Shown here: piece by piece, positions 14,838-22,694 of the stretch
Numbering within the stretch: position 1 is the first letter of the stretch
How the letters are laid out: every line of letters starts with the position of its first letter
NCBI GenBank assembly: GCA_021414245.1
Contig: JAIOOU010000002.1
Location: 1-64,000 of the forward strand
Length of the DNA stretch: 64,000 nucleotides
Direction of reading: 5' to 3'
From: Chloroflexota bacterium
Lineage (GTDB): Bacteria; Chloroflexota; Anaerolineae; Anaerolineales; Villigracilaceae
Program-made: the position numbers and the translations under genes
The notes under the pieces: model-generated
Told to the model about the DNA's origin: nothing
What the model saw: only the letters and a program-made list of their open reading frames with translations
The model's database searches: none

Positions 14838-16571
14838 CTATTTTTTTGCCTTGATGGTCTGCCGTGCTGTTTGCAGCAACTCGTGCGCCGAGCGCAGGGT
14901 CCCTTCGCCGACTTCGCCCAGCATCTGCGAAAGCTCAAGCAGGCGGGACTCACCGTCCAAATGCTCGACCCGCGTCAGGGTGCGGCCCTTATCGACCAGT
15001 TTCTGAACCTGATAATGCTGGTCGCCAAAGACCGCCAGCTGGGGAAGATGGGTCACACAAAAGACCTGGTGCGACCGGGAAAGATTCCATAGTTTGTGGC
15101 CCACCACCATGCCAACACGCCCGCCAATGCCCTGGTCGATCTCATCGAAAATGAGGGAGGGCACCTCATCGGCGCGGGCCAGGACGTTCTTCAAACCAAG
15201 CATCAGGCGTGAGGTCTCACCGCCCGAGGCGATCTTGGCAAGTGGTTTGAGTCCTTCGCCGGGATTGGGTGCAACCAAAAACTCCACGCGATCAAAGCCA
15301 TTCTGGTCAAAGGCAATGCGGGTGCCATCCGGCATGGGTGCCCCGTTGGCATCCGGCTTGGTCTGGAAGTCCACGCCAAAGGTGGCGGATGCCATCTTCA
15401 GGTCATCCAGTTCAATTTCAATGCCCTTGCCCATTTCAATCGCGGCGGATTTGCGTTTTTCGGTCAACGCACCGCCCTGCTTGGCAAGTTTCTCAAGCAG
15501 TTTGGCTTCTTCCATTTCCAGTTCATTAATGCGGTCGGCTGCGCCGGTAATGGTCTCCAGTTGCTTTCGGGCCTCGGCGCCATACACAATCACAGCCGGG
15601 ACACTGCCCCCAAATTTGCGGACAAGCGAGTGGATCAGATCCAATCTCTCCTCCACCTCTTCGAGGCGTTTGGGATTGAACTCGATCTCCTCGAGATATG
15701 CACGCAGCCCGTGAATGACATCAGACATCGTATCCAGTAAAAGCTCGGCCTGGCCGGCCAGTTCCTCCTGGCCGGCATCTATTTTTGCGAGGGCAGCCAA
15801 AGCCTGCGCCGCCTGCCCAACCAGATCGGTGGCGGCGGGCATTTCCGGTGAACCTTCATCCAGCACAGACAGGGCCTCCTGTGCATTTTGAGCAAGCGAT
15901 TCCGCATTGGCCAGACGGTCACGCTCCTTGCGCAATTCCTCATCCTCGCCGGGCTTCAATTTGGCAGATTCGATCTCCTCGGCCTGATACGTGAGCATTT
16001 CGATGCGGCGGTCGGCATCTGACTGCGCTTTTCGTAGCTCGGATAGTTCGCGGCGCAAATTCAACAACGAGTGATAGGTCTGACGGTAGTCGCCAAGGGG
16101 TCGGGCCACTTCAGCGTAGCGATCGAGCAGGCCCAGGTGTGCGCGCGGATCGAGGAGGGAAAGATGTTCGGCCTGTCCGTGGATGTCGATCAACAGCGCG
16201 CCAATCTCCTTCAGCAGGCCGACGTTAACCGTGCGGCCGTTGATACGAGCCACGCTGCGTCCCTCCTTGCGGACCTCGCGCATGAGCACCACATAATTGG
16301 GATCGTCCATCAATTCCTCACGGTTGAGGACGAAATGCACCGCTTCCTTTTCGGGACCCTTGAGTTGGAAGACCGCCTCAACAAAGGCGGCGTCTGAATC
16401 AGCGCGCACAAAGGTTGGGTCGGCCTTGCCGCCGATCAGCATCACCACAGCATCAAGGATGATGGATTTGCCCGCGCCCGTTTCACCCGTGAGGATGATC
16501 AGGCCCGAGTCAAAACGCAAATCAAGCTTGTCTATAATGGCAAAATTCTGGATGTGAAGTTCGGTAAGCAT
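14838..16571 (-). CDS. recN: DNA repair protein RecN
   Basis: 577-residue SMC-like ATPase that acts at DNA double-strand breaks and helps homologous recombination. It starts MLTELHIQNFAIIDKLDL with Walker A GETGAGKS at about residues 30-37. The middle is a long coiled coil (about 150-370), and the ATPase halves rejoin with the signature ASGGETSRLMLGLK and Walker B SLIFDEIDQGIGG. Length is typical (about 550-580). It is the last gene of a minus-strand operon that begins with the split Cas4-like nuclease; 3 bases separate it from the preceding gene. Adjacency to nadK is common in other bacteria. I see no LexA-type box before the operon. Confidence 0.96.
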   Translation of the reverse strand: MLTELHIQNFAIIDKLDLRFDSGLIILTGETGAGKSIILDAVVMLIGGKADPTFVRADSDAAFVEAVFQLKGPEKEAVHFVLNREELMDDPNYVVLMREVRKEGRSVARINGRTVNVGLLKEIGALLIDIHGQAEHLSLLDPRAHLGLLDRYAEVARPLGDYRQTYHSLLNLRRELSELRKAQSDADRRIEMLTYQAEEIESAKLKPGEDEELRKERDRLANAESLAQNAQEALSVLDEGSPEMPAATDLVGQAAQALAALAKIDAGQEELAGQAELLLDTMSDVIHGLRAYLEEIEFNPKRLEEVEERLDLIHSLVRKFGGSVPAVIVYGAEARKQLETITGAADRINELEMEEAKLLEKLAKQGGALTEKRKSAAIEMGKGIEIELDDLKMASATFGVDFQTKPDANGAPMPDGTRIAFDQNGFDRVEFLVAPNPGEGLKPLAKIASGGETSRLMLGLKNVLARADEVPSLIFDEIDQGIGGRVGMVVGHKLWNLSRSHQVFCVTHLPQLAVFGDQHYQVQKLVDKGRTLTRVEHLDGESRLLELSQMLGEVGEGTLRSAHELLQTARQTIKAKK

Positions 16572-16574
16572 AGG

Positions 16575-17105
16575 TTATAACTGGATCCCTGCGAGCCGCG
16601 CATAGACTGTGGATGTCGCGACGACCGCGTAAATTCCAAGCATGATGATCGACAACATGCCGCCGGTAAAAAACAGAAACAAGGCAATCGGAACGGCGCC
16701 CGCCGCAACGCCGGCGGCGCAGGCAATGAACAGCCAGCGCGAACGGCGTTTTCCCGTCACCCGCAAGGCAATGTTGGAAAGATATACACCCGCACCACCC
16801 GCCACCGCAATTGAAACAAAGATCATGTAGAAACCGATAAAGGAGGCAACGAATCCCAGCAGGCCGCTGGCGATCAGGGACAGGATAAAGGTGGTCCCAA
16901 ATCCGGTCAGATAATCGTACCAAAGTGCCGTATCGAATATTTTTTTATGCTGGTTGACGCATTCCCTGCACATGTATCCGGTCGGTGTACCGACCGCGCA
17001 GGAGGTGCAAATGTAACGTTCACAGCGTTTGCAGCGCAGGCTGGTCTCGCGGTCCGGGTGGACATAACAATAGGTTGCGGTTGAAATGGTTTGTGTCTCT
17101 GTCAT
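16575..17105 (-). CDS. B-box-type zinc-finger membrane protein
   Basis: 176-residue protein. The first 55 residues carry Cys/His pairs like a B-box zinc finger: C13 with H16, C25 with C28, C33 with C36 and C46 with C49, in CYVHPDRE, RCKRCERYICTSC and MCRECV. The rest holds about four transmembrane segments (for example FGTTFILSLIASGLLGFVAS and ALFLFFTGGMLSIIMLGIYA). Cytosolic zinc finger plus membrane domain is a frequent but uncharacterised layout, sometimes fused to rhomboid proteases; no rhomboid Ser/His motif is visible here. Its start overlaps the nadK stop (ATGA), so the two are translationally coupled. Confidence 0.75.
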   Translation of the reverse strand: MTETQTISTATYCYVHPDRETSLRCKRCERYICTSCAVGTPTGYMCRECVNQHKKIFDTALWYDYLTGFGTTFILSLIASGLLGFVASFIGFYMIFVSIAVAGGAGVYLSNIALRVTGKRRSRWLFIACAAGVAAGAVPIALFLFFTGGMLSIIMLGIYAVVATSTVYARLAGIQL

Positions 17106-17965
17106 CGTGGAAATCCTAGGGAGTTTTCATTCATATGGGCCGTGATATTTCGATAAAAATAACCGGGGTCACCGAAGCGGACAAATTGTGCAGTTACATC
17201 GGCGGCGGTCACATCCACGTGGTCATCCTCCATCAGGGGGGTGGGCGGCTGTCCGTCCACGCTAAGGACGGAGTTTTCGCTCTTGATCACAATACTGACC
17301 GAGGAGCCTTCCGATAAAACCACTGCGCGGTCCACGGAAAGGTGGGGAGCGATGGGGACCAGCAGGATATTTCGCAATTCAGGCGGCAGGATCGGCCCGC
17401 CCGCAGCCAGGGCGTAGGCCGTGGAACCGGTCGCGGTGGATGCGATCAAACCGTCCGCAACATAGCTGGTCAGCCGGCGCCCATCCACGGAGGCGGTCAA
17501 GCGCACGGGACGCAGATTTTGTCCGCGGGCGACAACCGCTTCATTCAGTGCATTGGAACTACCAAGTTTCTCGCCGGCACGAATATGTTCGGCACGCAGC
17601 ATCATGCGGTTTTCGATCCAGGCTTCGCCATTAAATAATTTTTCAAAGTACTCGCGCCATTCCTTGCGGTCGATCTGGATCAGAAAACCCAGCCTGCCCA
17701 GGTTGACACCGAGAATGGGCACGCCGCACGGAGCGCATAAATGCCCGGCGCGCAAAACACTGCCGTCGCCACCGACTGCAATAAGCATATCAAACTCGTT
17801 TCTTTTCACCCGATTGCGAAGTTCCTCATCATATAAGGAGCCGCAGGGAGCGGGAATACCTCTCTCCTTCAGAAATTCGGATATGGCTTCGGCTTGAGCG
17901 AAGGCTTCCGGCATTTTTGTATATGCCGTCACAACAGGGTGCTCGGGGATGAAGGAGGCAGTCAT
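17102..17965 (-). CDS. nadK: NAD kinase
   Basis: 287-residue cytosolic kinase that makes NADP+ from NAD+ and ATP. Signature motifs are GGDGSVLRAGH (about 67-77 of the mature frame), NLGRLGFL, NEAVVARG and the STATGSTAYALAAGGPI loop that holds NAD. Length fits the family. I used ATG 17965 because MTASFIPEHPVVTAYTK begins a normal nadK N-terminus; a longer frame to 18103 adds 46 residues without a start signal. TATAAT lies 6 nt upstream (17972-17977), so nadK may also have its own leaderless promoter inside the operon. The stop overlaps the start of the zinc-finger gene. Confidence 0.95.
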   Translation of the reverse strand: MTASFIPEHPVVTAYTKMPEAFAQAEAISEFLKERGIPAPCGSLYDEELRNRVKRNEFDMLIAVGGDGSVLRAGHLCAPCGVPILGVNLGRLGFLIQIDRKEWREYFEKLFNGEAWIENRMMLRAEHIRAGEKLGSSNALNEAVVARGQNLRPVRLTASVDGRRLTSYVADGLIASTATGSTAYALAAGGPILPPELRNILLVPIAPHLSVDRAVVLSEGSSVSIVIKSENSVLSVDGQPPTPLMEDDHVDVTAADVTAQFVRFGDPGYFYRNITAHMNENSLGFPR

Positions 17966-17971
17966 GCTGAA

Positions 17972-17977
17972 ATTATA
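17972..17977 (-). promoter_or_regulatory. TATAAT 6 nt before the nadK start
   Basis: Perfect -10 consensus on the minus strand, ending 6 nt before ATG with no room for a leader. It may drive a leaderless internal transcript. Confidence 0.5.
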
Positions 17978-18005
17978 CCTTTTGTGTTGCCGCAATAACC
18001 CTGCC

Positions 18006-18524
18006 CTAGGCAAGGCTTTGATCACAAACCCTCTTGAAACCGCATTTGGCGCAGCGCCCGGCCTGTTCGTGCGAACGGGGCACATCCTTTTTGTATTCGT
18101 CATGTTTCATGTCCGCCAACAGGTCGATCAGGGACTCCTCCAGCTCGCGTGTATAGTCTATTGCAAAATCCCTGTTTTCGTAGTGGATAATGCCATAGGG
18201 CGGGCGGACCTTGTATGTCTTTTCCACCAGCAGACAGTAGGCAGCCAGCTGGTAAATATGTGAATCATAGGGGGCTTCCGGTGCGCGGCCGGATTTAACC
18301 TCCACGGGGATGATCTTCCCGTTTTGTTGCACAAGATAATCCGGTTTACCGGTCAGCCCCAGGGCCGTATAGAAAAGGGGTTTTTCCACCTTGCCCCATC
18401 CGCGCGTATCGGAATAGATGATACGCCCTCCTGGCAGACCGGCTTCCTTTCGCTGAGCCGAAGACTGGCGAAAGAAAAGAATGGCAAGAACAAGGAGGAA
18501 GAGGGCCAGGTAAAGATAAATCAT
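18006..18524 (-). CDS. Cas4/RecB-like PD-(D/E)xK nuclease, C-terminal half with N-terminal membrane anchor
   Basis: 172-residue protein. A hydrophobic helix (MIYLYLALFLLVLAILFF) opens it. The remainder matches the C-terminal two thirds of a Cas4/Dna2-type nuclease: D62 in GKPDYLV, E75 and K77 in IPVEVKSGR, the QLAAYCLLVE helix (Q92, Y96), and three Cys in CAKCGFKRVC (158, 161, 167), which are three of the four Fe-S ligands. The expected N-terminal Cys and His motifs are absent, but they appear in the separate small gene at 19209-19445. A HEAT-like gene lies between the halves, 18 bases upstream. No cas1, cas2 or CRISPR array is in the window. Confidence 0.8.
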   Translation of the reverse strand: MIYLYLALFLLVLAILFFRQSSAQRKEAGLPGGRIIYSDTRGWGKVEKPLFYTALGLTGKPDYLVQQNGKIIPVEVKSGRAPEAPYDSHIYQLAAYCLLVEKTYKVRPPYGIIHYENRDFAIDYTRELEESLIDLLADMKHDEYKKDVPRSHEQAGRCAKCGFKRVCDQSLA

Positions 18525-18542
18525 TGCAGCGCTCGAATGAAC

Positions 18543-19175
18543 CTAAATTTTTTCCACTATTCTGATCAATTTATTCAGCCTTGTATAATCCGAACCGGAA
18601 AGCTCATTGCTTCGTTTTTCAAGGACTTTGATGAATTCATGCTTGTTATTTTCGTTGACGGCAGGCAGGATTCTTTCCGCATGTTCCGGGACTTCCTTGT
18701 GGTGGCAGGTGGACAGGTCGTGCAACAAGTCGGGAAAGATCGATTTGGTGTATTCGGCGTTGGCTGCCGCGGTATAAGCAATGGCGGTCAGTGACTTGTC
18801 CACAAGGATATCGGAACCCGTTTCTTTGGCCTTCCGGATCACATCCAGATGCTTAAAAGTGAAATCCGGTTTCACCTTCGCGATCTCCGCCAGCGCGAAC
18901 ATCGCACCCTGGACCATGTTTTGGTGTCGGCTCTTCAACAACTTAATAAAGTCATCGCCATATTGCGTGACAAGATCCGGGTCAATGGCCGCGATCTCAT
19001 ACATGACATTCACACAATCGTTGTGGATGTTTTTGTTCTCGTTCCACATGTTTTTGGCGATCTCCTGAATGCCGGCCCTGTCATTGCGTGCGACGAGATC
19101 ACGCGCCAGGTCGAGATTGGGCGTCCGGTCACGGCGGGTCTGTAAATAACCAAGGCGGTTCAATAAATCAGACAT
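18543..19175 (-). CDS. HEAT-like helical repeat protein between the two Cas4-like halves
   Basis: 210-residue all-helical soluble protein with pairs of amphipathic helices of HEAT/ARM type (for example NDCVNVMYEIAAIDPDLV, NMVQGAMFALAEIAKVKPDF and KSLTAIAYTAAANAEYT). Such solenoids usually bind proteins or nucleic acids. It lies 33 bases downstream of the Cas4-like N-half and 18 bases upstream of the C-half, so it is most likely co-translated with both and could bridge them (inference). No catalytic motif is visible. Homologues are often annotated as HEAT-repeat or DNA alkylation repair-like proteins, but I see no alkyl-base binding signature. Confidence 0.75.
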   Translation of the reverse strand: MSDLLNRLGYLQTRRDRTPNLDLARDLVARNDRAGIQEIAKNMWNENKNIHNDCVNVMYEIAAIDPDLVTQYGDDFIKLLKSRHQNMVQGAMFALAEIAKVKPDFTFKHLDVIRKAKETGSDILVDKSLTAIAYTAAANAEYTKSIFPDLLHDLSTCHHKEVPEHAERILPAVNENNKHEFIKVLEKRSNELSGSDYTRLNKLIRIVEKI

Positions 19176-19208
19176 CTGTTTCCTAATGGAGAGGGTGGGA
19201 AGGATTGT

Positions 19209-19445
19209 TTACAGGATCTGTGCGGTACAAAACCCCACCAGCAGGAGAATCGCAGCGAGCAGCAGGATCAGGCCAAAGGTCCGCAAAAGAAGCGCGGACA
19301 GGGTCTTTCGTCCGTGTCGACGGTGGAGTTCGGTCCCGGCCGCCAGTTCCGCCTTATTTTCAGACTCGATGCCATCCTTGCGGTAGCGCCAGGCCCGGCG
19401 GCAATATAAATAACTTCCAATTTCAGAGGCGCGAATAACGGGCAT
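19209..19445 (-). CDS. Cas4-like nuclease N-terminal half with C-terminal membrane anchor
   Basis: 78-residue protein. Residues 4-20 (IRASEIGSYLYCRRAWR) match the Cas4 N-terminus, where the first Fe-S Cys follows the S-x-L-x-x-x-x-C pattern (C15). AAGTELHRRHGR (residues 36-46) matches the G-x-x-x-H motif that supplies the metal-binding His (H41). The protein then ends in a hydrophobic helix (about 56-73, TFGLILLLAAILLLVGF). It lacks the D, ExK and remaining Cys motifs, which are in 18006-18524. I chose ATG 19445, with TGCTATACT 6 nt upstream. It is the first gene of the operon that ends with recN. Confidence 0.75.
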   Translation of the reverse strand: MPVIRASEIGSYLYCRRAWRYRKDGIESENKAELAAGTELHRRHGRKTLSALLLRTFGLILLLAAILLLVGFCTAQIL

Positions 19446-19451
19446 GCGCCC

Positions 19452-19460
19452 AGTATAGCA
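19452..19460 (-). promoter_or_regulatory. extended -10 TGCTATACT before the Cas4-like operon
   Basis: On the minus strand TG-C-TATACT ends 6 nt before the first ATG. No ribosome-binding site is present, which fits a leaderless operon promoter. Confidence 0.55.
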
Positions 19461-19547
19461 CAAATTTTCTAATTGGAACGGCCCCTGCTGTCGGCAAGTC
19501 AGTTATGATACACTACACGCGCAATCATTTTCCTTGTGGAGGAATCC

Positions 19548-20099
19548 ATGGCAACACGTGAAACCTATTCAATTGAGATCGCCGGAATAAAACGCGAATT
19601 ACGCCTGTTCGAGATCAAGCCCGGTCTGCGGATCGCGATCCTGAACATTCTGGGGGATACGGAGCTGGTACAGGCCTGCGCGCGGGAGCTCGGCAAAAAA
19701 CTAAAGAAATTTGAATATGACCTGCTCGTGACCGCGGAAGCCAAGTCCATTCCCCTGGCGCATGCGCTTTCAGTGGAAACGAAAAAGCCCTACGTGATCC
19801 TGCGCAAGACTTATAAACCATACATGGGCGATGCGCTGAAAGCGGAAACCCTCTCGATCACCACCGGCCAGCCGCAGGTCTTGATCCTGGACGAAAAGGA
19901 TCGTGAGCTGATCCAAAACAAGAAAGTCGTCATTTTGGACGATGTGATCAGCACCGGCTCCACCCTGCAGGGCATGCGCATGATCCTGGACAAGGCCAGC
20001 GCAAGCGTGGTTGCGGAGGCGGCCATTCTGACCGAAGGCGACCGGGCCGAGTGGATGCACATTCTTTCCCTCGGACATCTGCCTCTGTTCACCGATTAA
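19548..20099 (+). CDS. apt: adenine phosphoribosyltransferase
   Basis: 183-residue type I phosphoribosyltransferase that joins adenine and PRPP to AMP in purine salvage. The PRPP-binding loop is VVILDDVISTGSTL (near residue 125), with the acidic pair DD. The N-terminal half holds the purine-side flexible loop with YVILRKTYKPYMG. The family is close to apt/xpt. The base specificity is inferred from overall similarity and not proven. The start at 19548 follows GGAGGAATCC. A perfect 17-bp terminator follows (20117-20153). Confidence 0.85.
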   Translation: MATRETYSIEIAGIKRELRLFEIKPGLRIAILNILGDTELVQACARELGKKLKKFEYDLLVTAEAKSIPLAHALSVETKKPYVILRKTYKPYMGDALKAETLSITTGQPQVLILDEKDRELIQNKKVVILDDVISTGSTLQGMRMILDKASASVVAEAAILTEGDRAEWMHILSLGHLPLFTD

Positions 20100-20116
20100 T
20101 TTTTCAACGAATTCAA

Positions 20117-20153
20117 AAAAGACCTTGAAACCGTTTCGGTTTCAAGGTCTTTT
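20117..20153. terminator. terminator between apt and the GIY-YIG gene
   Basis: 17-bp perfect stem AAAAGACCTTGAAACCG / CGGTTTCAAGGTCTTTT, TTT loop. The flanking genes converge, so it can serve both. Confidence 0.88.
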
Positions 20154-20396
20154 CATTGTTTTTATCAACCCTTCTTTTTGCACACGCTTCATTTTTTTGA
20201 TCGCGATCTCGCGCTTCATGGCATCGCTGCGATTCGAGTGGAGTTCGAGATACACAAGCTTTACCGGACGGCGGGTGCTGGTGTATTTTGCGCCGCTGCC
20301 CTTGTTGTGCTGCTTCAAGCGTCTGTCAGGGTCCAGGGTCCAGCCGGTGTAATAGGTTCCGTCCGCGCACTCGAGAATATAACAATAACAGGTCAT
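20142..20396 (-). CDS. GIY-YIG domain protein (UPF0213-type)
   Basis: 84-residue single-domain GIY-YIG protein. The signature YCYILECADGTYYTGWT (residues 4-20) gives the two-strand GIY...YIG variant. Catalytic-type residues follow: R26 region in DPDRRLKQHNKGSGAKYT, and the downstream Glu in MKREIAIKKMKR. Members are common small bacterial proteins with suspected nuclease activity and unknown role. The start overlaps the stop of the upstream TyrA-like gene (ATGA), so they are translationally coupled. Confidence 0.9.
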   Translation of the reverse strand: MTCYCYILECADGTYYTGWTLDPDRRLKQHNKGSGAKYTSTRRPVKLVYLELHSNRSDAMKREIAIKKMKRVQKEGLIKTMKRP

Positions 20397-21379
20397 TTCC
20401 CGGGAGATCTTTTCTTGAACATGCCGCCGAACAATCTTTCGGAAAACGAGGGCATATCCAGGGCATCGCTGCGGGCTTCATTTTTCCAATCGGCAGTCAA
20501 CCGCTCGCGCAGCCAGCGTTGACGTCCCTCCAGCGCGGATTCAAGCCGGTCTGCGACGCCATCATCGTCCCCTTTTTCAATATCATCACGCAGACCCTTC
20601 AAGGCGGCAATGGTCACATCCAGCGATCGGACAATGTTTACACGGTTCTGCAGGGCGGACATGCGCAACGAATCGATCTCATCCTGATAAGCCAGCCCGG
20701 CGGTCACGGCGGCATACGCGCGCCCGGCCATTTTACGGGTCTCCTGCCAGCCTGGCTGGTCAATGGTGGCATTCAACAGGGAGGCTGCCACCAGCTGCGG
20801 AAGCAAATGAGCCGTGGACATCAAACCGTCCGATTCGATCATGTCGCTGATCAAGGGCTCGGCACCCAGCAGGCGCACAAAGTCCATGGCCAGGACCATC
20901 GCTTCCTCGGTGGTCCCGGGAGGTGTGTCCACAAGAAAAAGGCTGTTCGCAAACAGATCAGGCCGGGCGGCGTCCAGACCGAATTGTAAATTATGCAAAG
21001 CTTCGGGATTCAGGGCCGGAACCAGTCCCACGTAGTAACATTCTTCGGGCAGCAATTCCTTGGCCAGTTTCGTGACCTCCGCCTTTACCGGCGAGGTATC
21101 CAAAACCACCGTGCCGGGTTTGAGATCGGAAGCGATCAACTGCAGCGTCTCGCGGACCTGGCTGACTGGAATGGACAATATCACCAGCCGCGCATCAGCC
21201 ACAGCGCTCAGAAGATGGTGCTCCACCCTGTCAACGGCGCCTTTTTTCAAGGCTTCCTGTTCCACCGCCGATTTTTTATCGTGACCTACACGCAGAATGG
21301 CTTCCTTATGCGCCGCCAGAGACAACCCCATTGAAGCGCCAATTTGACCCAGGCCAATGATCGTGATTTGTACAGGCAT
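20393..21379 (-). CDS. TyrA-family (prephenate/arogenate dehydrogenase-like) protein
   Basis: 328-residue NAD(P)-dependent dehydrogenase. The Rossmann motif IIGLGQIGASMGLSLA is at residues 7-22. LDTSPVKAEV (93-102) matches the D-x-G-S-V-K strand, and STAHLLPQLVAASLL the helical-domain signature. In prephenate dehydrogenases the segment after the Ser motif is V-G-x-H-P; here it is YYVGLVPALNPEA (115-127), with V120 where the catalytic His is expected. A tyrosine-pathway role is therefore uncertain. The C-terminal 40 residues (DALDMPSFSERLFGGMFKKR) form an extra tail. Divergent from ogt. Confidence 0.75.
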   Translation of the reverse strand: MPVQITIIGLGQIGASMGLSLAAHKEAILRVGHDKKSAVEQEALKKGAVDRVEHHLLSAVADARLVILSIPVSQVRETLQLIASDLKPGTVVLDTSPVKAEVTKLAKELLPEECYYVGLVPALNPEALHNLQFGLDAARPDLFANSLFLVDTPPGTTEEAMVLAMDFVRLLGAEPLISDMIESDGLMSTAHLLPQLVAASLLNATIDQPGWQETRKMAGRAYAAVTAGLAYQDEIDSLRMSALQNRVNIVRSLDVTIAALKGLRDDIEKGDDDGVADRLESALEGRQRWLRERLTADWKNEARSDALDMPSFSERLFGGMFKKRSPGK

Positions 21380-21448
21380 GTTACCCTCGCAAGAGTTTGA
21401 TGGCGCGATTATACTGCCATTACCCCGCCGTTTTGTGCTTTAAACGCC

Positions 21449-21477
21449 GAGAACCGCGGACGCCGACCGCGGTTCTC
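21449..21477. other. 11-bp hairpin in the tyrA-ogt divergent gap
   Basis: Arms GAGAACCGCGG / CCGCGGTTCTC with a 7-nt loop, followed by TTTGAAAGGAGGAG. Since both flanking genes point away from it, it is not a terminator for either. It could be an operator or a transcribed leader. The GGAGG at 21485-21489 has no start codon at normal distance. Confidence 0.45.
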
Positions 21478-21542
21478 TTTGAAAGGAGGAGAAGAGAAAT
21501 CACCTTACGACGCTAAATTTATCATGTTCATCCAAATACTAC

Positions 21543-21572
21543 TTGACGCTTAACCTACGGCTGCCCTACGAT
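21543..21572 (+). promoter_or_regulatory. candidate sigma70 promoter of ogt
   Basis: TTGACG (21543-21548), 18-nt spacer, TACGAT (21567-21572). The ATG is 61 nt past the -10 box, with AAGGA 10 nt before it. Confidence 0.45.
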
Positions 21573-21632
21573 TGTCCGACAATTAACAAGATTGCAAACG
21601 ATTTTGGGCTTTTTTTCAAGGAAACCCGCCCG

Positions 21633-22154
21633 ATGAAACTCTCGACACAAAAAATTTATCTAGGCAAACTGAACAACACGCCCCTGGGGGATTTGCGGTT
21701 CGCCGCCTCAGACCTGGGCCTGCTGGCCGTTGAATGGGCGGATTCCCAGCCCGAACTGGACCGTTACTTATTCCGCCTGAATCGACCGGTTGAAACAAAC
21801 CAGAAGATCATCCAGGTATATGCAAAGGAGATCGGCGAATTCCTGAAGGGAAGCCGCCGCCACTTCTCTTTTGCGATCGATTGGTCCGTGTTGAATCCAT
21901 TCCAGTTGAAAACCCTCAAGGCTGTTTACAAAATCCCATACGGCCAGACACGCACTTATGCAGAGATTGCCATGCAGATCGGGCACCCCAATGCCTATCG
22001 CGCGGTGGGACGTGCCAACGCCACCAACCCCCTGCCTCTCGTGATCCCGTGTCACCGCGTGATCGGAACAGATGGAAAATTGCATGGCTACGGCGGCGGG
22101 CAGGGACTGCCCACCAAGGAGTGGCTATTAAAATTGGAGCGTACCCATGTGTAA
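21633..22154 (+). CDS. ogt: methylated-DNA-[protein]-cysteine S-methyltransferase
   Basis: 173-residue suicide repair protein that moves methyl groups from O6-methylguanine to its own Cys. The active site is LVIPCHRVIG. Upstream are the DNA-binding helix-turn-helix with IPYGQTRTYAEIA and the arginine-finger segment AYRAVGRANATNPLP. The downstream GYGGGQGLPTKEWLLKLE completes the C-terminal domain. I chose the ATG at 21633 because AAGGA precedes it; a longer frame to 21543 lacks a start signal. Length is normal. The gene is followed, 18 bases later, by two chromate-transporter genes. Confidence 0.95.
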   Translation: MKLSTQKIYLGKLNNTPLGDLRFAASDLGLLAVEWADSQPELDRYLFRLNRPVETNQKIIQVYAKEIGEFLKGSRRHFSFAIDWSVLNPFQLKTLKAVYKIPYGQTRTYAEIAMQIGHPNAYRAVGRANATNPLPLVIPCHRVIGTDGKLHGYGGGQGLPTKEWLLKLERTHV

Positions 22155-22156
22155 CA

Positions 22157-22165
22157 TGATAGACT
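22157..22165 (+). promoter_or_regulatory. extended -10 TGATAGACT before the first chromate-transporter gene
   Basis: TG-A-TAGACT ends 7 nt before the GTG start at 22173, with no ribosome-binding site between. This matches the other leaderless layouts in this window. Confidence 0.35.
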
Positions 22166-22172
22166 TAAACAC

Positions 22173-22694
22173 GTGAATATCCTCTCCCTACTTTTCTGGA
22201 CCTTCATCAAAGTCAATCTGCTCAGCACCTCCGGCTCGGCTTCCACAGGCCTGCTGTACAACGAAGCCGTGGGACATTTTTTAACCGATGACCAGTTCGT
22301 GCAGGCTGTTGGACTGGCCACTCTCCTGCCCGGTAGTGACGCTTTACAGCTGGCCATGTTCGTCGGATATACTGTGGCGGGCATCCCAGGCGGCCTGGTA
22401 TCCTTGTTCGCCGCCATTCTGCCGCCCACTGTTATCATGTTGGGCGTGGTCATGGTCCTGCACCGGATCAAACGCGAAGCCTGGATCAGCCGCTTCGTGG
22501 AAGGGTTGACGCCCGCCGTGGCGATCCTGATCCTGACCGTGGCCTGGAAAATATTCAGGGGAAGCGGGGATACCGATATTGGATGGCAGTCTCTTGTTCT
22601 TGGGGGTGCAGGGCTGGTCGCGTTGTTGTTTGAGGTACCTGCGCCTTTGGTGCTGCTTGCCTGCGGACTGATCGGGACATTTTTATTCAAATGA
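22173..22694 (+). CDS. chromate transporter half (ChrA family, short form)
   Basis: 173-residue single-domain ChrA-type transporter. The N-terminal segment FWTFIKVNLLSTSGSASTGLLYNE fits the chromate-transporter first helix, and FVQAVGLATLLPGSDALQLAMFVGY holds the conserved motif with a Pro-Gly break. About five hydrophobic segments follow. Short ChrA proteins come in pairs that assemble in the membrane. The start is GTG. The stop overlaps the next start by four bases (ATGA). Whether chromate or another anion is carried is not shown by the sequence. Confidence 0.9.
   Translation: MNILSLLFWTFIKVNLLSTSGSASTGLLYNEAVGHFLTDDQFVQAVGLATLLPGSDALQLAMFVGYTVAGIPGGLVSLFAAILPPTVIMLGVVMVLHRIKREAWISRFVEGLTPAVAILILTVAWKIFRGSGDTDIGWQSLVLGGAGLVALLFEVPAPLVLLACGLIGTFLFK

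Noticed and set aside
18006-19445. Cas4-like halves as a pseudogene broken by frameshift
   Set aside because: An intact gene lies between the halves, each half has its own membrane helix and start, and motifs do not overlap.
20288-20989. 233-codon open frame over the GIY-YIG and TyrA-like genes
   Set aside because: Antisense to two recognisable genes.
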